Shown here: piece by piece, positions 57,937 to 64,000 of the stretch
Layout of the letters: each line of letters begins with the position of its first letter
How positions within the stretch are numbered: position 1 is the stretch's first letter
Assembly (NCBI GenBank): GCA_039619475.1
Contig: CM077116.1
Location: 462,705,576 to 462,769,575 of the forward strand
Length of the DNA: 64,000 nt
Direction of reading: 5' to 3'
Origin: Icerya purchasi
Taxonomy: Eukaryota > Arthropoda > Insecta > Hemiptera > Monophlebidae
Program-made: the position numbers and the translations under genes
Notes under the pieces: model-generated
What the model was told of the DNA's origin: nothing
The model's database searches: none
The model's input: the letters and a program-made list of their open reading frames with translations, nothing else

Positions 57937-58830
57937 GTAGGCTATATACGTGACTGTTAATTAAATTATCATTATTCATCTGTAGTCGGTTAAGAATTCA
58001 TTTTTTCTGTTTAGTTTCTCTTTATAATAATATCATTTCTATTTTTAGTTAATTCATACCGGCTAGAAGGTCGTTGAAGTATGTATTAATACTTACATCG
58101 AAATATATATATATATATATATAATTTAGGAATTTTTATGCGACAATACTTTTTTGCATTCGTTTATTATATTTTGTATATTTTATTTTGTTCTATAACG
58201 GCGAGGTTTTACGGATTTTAACGAATTGTGATTGTTTTAAAACGTCTGACTGATGTTTTGGTGTAAGACAAAAGTACCTTAAATGTAACAAATTGCTGTT
58301 CGATTACTTTTATTCGTGTCAAAAATAGACGTTTTCAACTCTAGACAGCTATGCTTTGGTTTAAATAATGTTTACTTCAGTTGGCGGATCACGCAGGCAT
58401 CGTTATTTTATTGTTTCAATGTCAGTCGAGCCAGTTCTTCCCAGCTTTTTGCCACGTGGCAGTTATTTTCATCGTTTCACTGTTCGCCTAGTACTACTGC
58501 AAATAGGAGAGAAGTGACGTTCTCAAGTAGCATGTCTAATCGGAAAAACCAGCCGATATGTTTTAAAGCCGAATATTTCACGTTTACGATTAAAGTAGCC
58601 ACGGATATGGCGAGCTTGTTTATAGTTTGGAAACATGTCAATTATATGCAATGTAAATTTCGTTTTATTTCGAATAATATTAACGAAGCCGATAAAATTG
58701 CAGATTAAAATGTAAATTTAAATTATTTTCTATTAAAATTCAAATACTATTTTAAAAAACAATCAATTTTTACTTGCGCAATTGTTGTTTGTGATTTTTA
58801 GTATTTTCTAAAAATCGATATTCATATATA
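57937..58830. other. Putative intron sequence
   Basis: It follows the donor of exon B. AT-rich with a TA microsatellite at 58,099-58,122. The 130-codon frame (58,316-58,708) shows no known motif and starts without an ATG, so I leave it unassigned. Confidence 0.35.
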
Positions 58831-58840
58831 TATATATATG

Positions 58841-60065
58841 AACTCGGTAATTTTGGCCTCGTAAGGGTCTATTCCCCTTGGCCTCTCTTGCTTACATTTC
58901 TGTCTCTTACTCTTCTATACTTTGTGTAAAATTATCAAAATTTACAACGAAATTCTTAGGCCGACCTCCATTAGATGTTATAATGAAAAAGTGTCTCAAT
59001 TTTATGTAATAAAAAAAAATACAACCAATAATTTATACGATAAGTTTTATTAAACTACCGAAACAACTTAACATACTACGACATATGTAAATAATACCTT
59101 TTTTTGCGTTTCCATGGTATTATTAAATTAGCGATATATAGTCTTTACATGCTTCTCCCTATTATGGTGGGAATTCTTATTCATCAACCTGTACAGTGAT
59201 AAGAAGTATGTATTCCTTACGTTTCCAAAAACGAACACGCCATCGAACGTGAATTGCGGAAACGAAAGTTCGGAAACGGCAAATTTAGAACCGTTTGAAA
59301 AGCATTTGATAGCATTTTAAGTCAACCGCCTCTGTTATACTGATAAAAAATAATAAGAAAATTTTTTCCCCTTTTTTTGACGAATACTCAATTTGCCTTC
59401 ACCGATTTTCATCATCACTCACATGGTACCCCTAAGTTGAATGGTACTCTTTCTAATGGACAAGGAATCAGTGAAATCAGTGTCTATATAAATATGAGTT
59501 ATGCGCGAACAAACGTAAAAAAAAACAACAAAAACATACTCGACGAACACAACCTTCTCCTTTTTGGAGATCGTTAAAAATTAAAATATAACAAACGTGT
59601 TACATAAAATTGGGACATTTTTTCTAATGGAGGCCGGCTTAAGAATTACGTTATAATTAATATACATATATATATATATATATATTAATTACAACTTAAT
59701 TCTTAGGCTACCCCCCATTCGAAAAAATGTCCCAAAAAAATGTCCCAGTAAAATGTCCCAATTTTATGTAACGTTTGTTATATTTTATAGGATTTTTGTT
59801 ATTGTTATTTAAAAAATGTCACAATTTTATGTAATGAAATATGTAATGAAAAATGTAACGAGAAAATGTCTTAATTTTATATAACGGAAGTTAAATGTTA
59901 GAATAGGATTTTTGTGGTTATGTTATTTTTGTGTGTGTTGATGCCAGTAAGAATTACGTTGTAAATTTTGATCATTTTATACAAAGTATAGAAGAGAAAG
60001 AGACAGAAATGAAAGCAAGAAGGGTCAAGGGGCACAGCCCCTTGCGAGGCCAAAATGGCCGAGTT
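58841..60065. mobile_element. 1.2-kb element with ~135-bp terminal inverted repeats in an AT microsatellite
   Basis: The left end GAACTCGGTAATTTTGGCCT and the reverse complement of the right end, AAACTCGGCCATTTTGGCCT, continue in parallel through 'CTTATTTCTGTCTCT'-like text and 'CTTCTATACTTTGTATAAAA' to 'TTTACAACG.AATTCTTA'. Inside lies a second inverted pair ('CAATTTTATGTAA' with 'GGGACATTTT') around the dispersed ACCGACTTCC repeat, and short tandem 'AAAATGTCCCAATTTTATGT' repeats near 59,720-59,880. Both flanks are (TA)n. No ORF. It is related to 42,333-43,140. Confidence 0.7.
59307..59580 (-). repeat. Dispersed 'ACCGACTTCC' repeat, copy inside the inverted-repeat element
   Basis: Same landmarks and orientation as 4,480-4,790, ending in 'CTTTTTGGAGATCGTTAAAAA'. 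The copy at 42,388-42,670 is in reverse orientation. Confidence 0.75.
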
Positions 60066-60110
60066 TTTATATATATATATATATATGTGTGTGTGTATAT
60101 ATATTCATTT
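60066..60110. repeat. (AT)n(GT)n microsatellite
   Basis: About nine AT units followed by GT and AT units. It abuts the right end of the inverted-repeat element. Confidence 0.9.
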
Positions 60111-60407
60111 TTTCTGTAGACCGATACTGAAGCGTGGGTGGTAATTTCGAAAACGTGTCTTACAGGTTCTGAACAAATAAATTCTAGAGCTCGTAAGAAA
60201 TGCGACATTAGAAAATAAACGGAATAGAAGTTCAGAAATGGTGTAAATACGCTGTACATACATCTCAGGAAGCCGGGATCAGATTTTTAATGTTCCGCGG
60301 TATCAGTACTTGTCGGGCTTAAGTAAAATTCTACGATAAACTACGCGAAAATATACTTTTCGGTCACTATATTTCGCAATTTTACTTCCAGCCTTATCAC
60401 GGGATAA

Positions 60408-60616
60408 TTATTCTACATTATTGGTGTGGGTCTCTTTAGTAGCTCTGTAGTTGTAATTAGGACATAGGGGCCCGGAAGAGCACCATTTAACTGATCGAAT
60501 AATGGGCCAAGAGCGATAACACATCGCGCAGGTGAAGTCAAACGAATAGAATCCTGAATGCTGATTGCAGCATCGAACGGGTCTGTCGCACCTATGAATA
60601 GTATAGAAAATCGCAT
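60408..60616 (-). other. GC-richer block, possible small exon
   Basis: About 200 bp of clearly less AT-rich sequence. On the - strand two frames are open: one gives 'GATDPFDAAISIQDSIRLTS' and 'CVIALGPLFDQLNGALPGPY', the other a cysteine-rich reading. TATTCATAG before GTGCGACAG (near 60,590) could be an acceptor. Neither frame is recognised. Confidence 0.25.
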
Positions 60617-60659
60617 ACAACATAGAACCCCAACATAAATTAGACAATTTTATAATCCA

Positions 60660-62240
60660 ATAACTTTACATTTTTTATCTGAGAATATGATACGAGGATT
60701 ATTTAGAAATTACTCCCAATATCTGATAGAATGATGTTGATATTTTTTAAACGCATTTACGGAAATTTTAGGTAAATACAATTCATCATTAAATAAGCTG
60801 GTTCATTTTGCGGCTACAGGAGAAGGCATCATCAAAAAAAGAAAAAAAAAGAAGCAAAAAATTTAGTAAAATCCTTTTTAACAATTTCGTTGTATAATTC
60901 TATGTTCAAAAATTGGTACATGTTAAATAAATGTCGCATTAAAAATTATAAATTACAGTCGTCAATGTAGGTTTAATGATCGTTTGTTTAATCAGCTATT
61001 AAAAAATACAAAATACGAATATATTGCTTATTTTACCTTTTTTTTTGTCTTCTCTGAGATATCCCATCGCTTTAGTATCCAGATTAATCATATTAAATGT
61101 ATTTCAGTTATGTAGGGCATGAGCAGTTGTTTTTTTTTATTTTTTAATTAACTAAGTTATTATCACCTAAAGGGTTTTTTAACTTTGACGCGCTCTAGAC
61201 GAGGGGGTTCGCATCCTACATCCTTGGTGTAAACTTACGAGTTTTAGCTTAAACCTTTTTCTATTCATAAATATCGAAGTATTTAAGTTGCATTTATTCA
61301 ATGAAGTACAAACGAAAAATGTAATACAGAAAATTTGTTCAAAAAACCATTATGTGGTGCAGAATTAAGCGAAAAATCGATAAATTCACGACAATTTTCA
61401 TGAAATGCATTTAAAGTGACATAACAAAATTGATCTTTGATTTAAAGAAGTGCAAAGTGAACGATAATGATTTTAAGTTTAATCTCAGTTTTACCTATAT
61501 ACAAAGTACGAAATAACCAAACGCTAGTGCCTGATAAATTCGTTATTTTGCAACGTAGTGACTTTGTTTTAGACTCGACTGGAAACAAAAAATTTACACT
61601 ACATAACCGATACATTTATATTAAAGTTGTAGGATACAAAATTAAAATCCCCTTTAATCGGTAATATCTTTCTTTAACATATACAGTGTAATGCAGCTAT
61701 ATATAGGAAAATCCTAATTAACTGACTAGTATGTTCTATTGATTTTAACTGTTGCTAAACAGTTTGAACTAGATGTTGAGATTCATTGTTAAAAAATTGT
61801 CGCCAAACTTTTTCCAAAAAATTCAAATGAATTAAATCAATTAGTTTGTTAACCATATCACTCATTTTTTTTTAACGCATATTTTTAGAGTATTAATTGG
61901 TTTTTGCGTGCATACAATTTTCTATAAATGACACAAAAAGTACTTTTTCATTATTATTATTATATTTTTTAATAATGTAGCCTACTATCAATGTTCAGTA
62001 TTTTATTTGCTTATGATAAAAAAGAAATTTAACCTGCCTGTACTGGACACTTTTCATATTACAGCAAATTTTATATATTATATCAGTTTTAGATATTATC
62101 TGTAGCAATAAATAGCACATTTTCAAAATGAATTATCGGTAACATTTTAAGAAATGCAAAAGTGTATATTATTTCTTACATCTATGTCCCCGGATTTAAT
62201 TTTACTCGTGTCCTTGAATGTAGTTTTCATCAACAAAGAT
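60660..62240. other. Spacer without a supported gene
   Basis: AT-rich; only chance-length frames. Confidence 0.45.
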
Positions 62241-62869
62241 ATTATAGGGTTTGTTTAACATTTGAATAGGTGTTATGAAAAGATTTTTATGAATAATATA
62301 TCTGCAAAATCCCAAGCAGGTACTTTTTCTCGCATTAACAGAATGCTTTTTTTTTTATTATGCACGTACCTAAGTATAAGCTTGAGGCGCGATGTTCAAC
62401 TTGCACTAATAACGGCCCTACTAAAACTAACGTTCGGGGAAGGTAACGTATCAATTATAAGCGACAGTAATTATGTAATGTCAACGGTTATTTAAACATT
62501 ATCGTCATTAGTTTCTTGCGAATTGTAAATTTCTTAGAAACACGTGTCAACTGTATGTTGTCAAATACTTCACTTGATTGAGGCATAATTAATATTTTTT
62601 AAAAAGGCTACGGAAACTTTTTTATCGTCAAATTTTAATATGTAAAATTATATATTCGAGCTACTGCTAATTACGCTATCTTAAATGATTAACGTCCTCA
62701 ACGTTAATAAAAATGAAACATCGGTTTATCATCGACAAGGAACTAAATTCGTTTAAATAAAGTTAAAAGTGAAAACTGTACAATGTAACCTCCTCATAAT
62801 AATAAAACTAATATCGCGCTTTAAAAAGCAAGTTCAACTTAAATCAATATACATTAACAGTCGAATACA

Positions 62870-63115
62870 CATGTATACACAGACGGAGTAAAATCCATCG
62901 CAGCTGGCCGTAGTGCACCAGCAGCCTGTTCCTATCAAATCGAGAACTTAGTGCGCGCGGTCCGATGAAATTATGGCTGTAATTCTCCCCATGCAGAATT
63001 GTGTGAAATCATGTACCGTATCCAGCACGTCGAATTAGACACCACCACCGGCCAATACTGCTCATTACACAGACTCATTGGCCTCGTTACATCTAATATG
63101 CCGCCGAGATAGTAA
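62870..63115 (+). pseudogene. Possible RNase H remnant
   Basis: On + the frame reads 'TDGVKSIAAGRSAPAACSYQ' and, after one stop, 'GCNSPHAELCEIMYRIQHVE'. A TDG box followed some 50 residues later by an AEL box is the order of the first two RNase H blocks in LINEs and LTR elements. No further block is seen. GC content is higher than in the flanks. Confidence 0.35.
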
Positions 63116-63490
63116 AAGCCACAGTAATTGCAAAAATCCAGATATATATATATATATATGTATATAAGTTACATAGGAGGAGATGCGAAGAGTTTTTCCT
63201 ATGGATTCCGAGTCATGACAGAATACGTACGAACGACAAAGTTGACCTCGCAGCACTCTGTGCAATACACTCACCAATACCATAGAATCTGCCTCCCACA
63301 CTATTTCATATATTTATTAGTATGTGCAAACAAGAGTAGATAGGTCTCAGTGGATAGCACAAAGAACTCTCCTAAGAACTAACCACCGGCCCTTGCTGAT
63401 CTCCTGATGGTGTAAGCAGAAAAGAATAATACTTAATCGTCTTCGAACGGGACATACTGCTGCGTTACATAATTACCTTTATAACAACAG

Positions 63491-63521
63491 ACCCCCCCCC
63501 CCCACACACACACACACACAA
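63491..63521. repeat. C-run and (CA)n microsatellite
   Basis: About 13 C followed by about 9 CA units. Confidence 0.9.
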
Positions 63522-64000
63522 ACCACCAACGAGCTGTTCTGTATATAGACTGCCAAACGAACTAGCTGTATCTCATCTCATTTATAACAGCAAGAAATTC
63601 GCGCATCACCGGAAAGCGCATAATACGGAGGTTCCTCTGTACGTGAGATTTTCTCCAACATTCCCGACGCTATAGTAAAAATTCTAGCGTTTCCAAGAAA
63701 ACCGGGTTACATTTCTACGTGTAGAATTCGCATAGTTTTCTGTGTTCTGTAATAGCCTGGGCAGTTAAAGGCAGAGCATAGAGATATAATAAAATAGTAA
63801 TAATAATTTTAAAAAAATTATTTAAAAGAAATTTTCCACGGTTCAATTTTTTATTTATCTACAAAAAGTTAACTGATGCGGCTTTTTGTGATGCACTCTT
63901 ATTTTTTCACGTTAAATAAGAACAAAAAATGCAAAAAAAAAAAAAATAAAATAAAATAAGTTGTAACAAATACACGTATATAGCAAACAAATTTAAGTAT
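63522..64000. other. Non-coding end of the window
   Basis: No gene seen; an A-run and AAAAT repeats lie at 63,930-63,958. Confidence 0.45.

Noticed and set aside
58316..58708. 130-codon frame after the candidate exons
   Set aside because: No recognisable motif and no acceptor in a matching phase.
62262..62495. Possible retroviral-type RNase H piece ('IISDSNYVM')
   Set aside because: Only one short block matches and no integrase, RT or LTR is near; too weak to annotate.
1..64000. tRNA, rRNA, CRISPR arrays, bacterial operons
   Set aside because: None seen by eye; all recognisable coding sequence is eukaryotic transposon-like or exon-like.

Overview
The window looks like a repeat-rich stretch of an insect nuclear genome. 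It is AT-rich, full of poly(A)/poly(T) tracts and AT microsatellites, and carries non-LTR retrotransposons (LINEs), hAT and mariner transposons and foldback elements. I see no bacterial-style gene organisation, rRNA, tRNA or CRISPR. The species cannot be told from the sequence alone. Almost all recognisable coding sequence belongs to mobile elements; host-gene evidence is limited to two neighbouring exon-like blocks near 57.5-57.9 kb and one at 34.70-34.79 kb.

Layout. 0-2.3 kb: two hAT transposase remnants in opposite orientation (C-terminus on +, the rest on -). 2.3-5.2 kb: AT-rich spacer and two copies of a short dispersed repeat. 5.2-10.65 kb: LINE sequence on the - strand (a small RT fragment, then a nearly complete decayed element with endonuclease, RT, RNase H and zinc knuckle). 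11.9-13.28 kb and 33.66-34.02 kb: two halves of one RTE-like LINE. 13,278-33,660: a 20.4-kb, almost perfectly palindromic element that splits that LINE.

The palindrome is the main discovery. Its arms are about 10.18 kb each around a 19-bp unpaired centre. Its ends read AG...CT, and it is bordered by a 6-bp direct repeat (ATCCCG at 13,272-13,277 and 33,661-33,666). The LINE reading frame runs into the left copy of this repeat and continues from the right copy, so the whole palindrome inserted as a unit and made a target-site duplication. AG termini with a 6-bp duplication are the signature of Polinton/Maverick elements, but I recognise none of their genes. The arms hold: a subterminal tandem array (unit about 276 bp) in which two units carry a hAT-type MITE and one keeps the empty site; a two-part open frame (178 + 160 codons split by one TAA) behind a likely intron acceptor; several small or decayed ORFs read outward from the centre; and one ~0.6-kb patch where the arms differ clearly although they are nearly identical elsewhere.

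34-58 kb: exon-like blocks, a hAT-like remnant, a CR1/Jockey-like LINE 3' end, an I/R1-like LINE 3' end, a second copy of the 6-10 kb LINE family broken by a foldback element and a deleted mariner-like element, and a Jockey/I-like LINE interrupted by an intact mariner (54,157-55,474) whose transposase keeps the DD34D catalytic residues. 58.8-60.1 kb: a 1.2-kb element with long terminal inverted repeats sitting in an AT microsatellite. 60-64 kb: mostly non-coding, with weak RNase H-like remnants.

The genes do not form pathways; the relationships are nested insertions, and these give a relative order of events.
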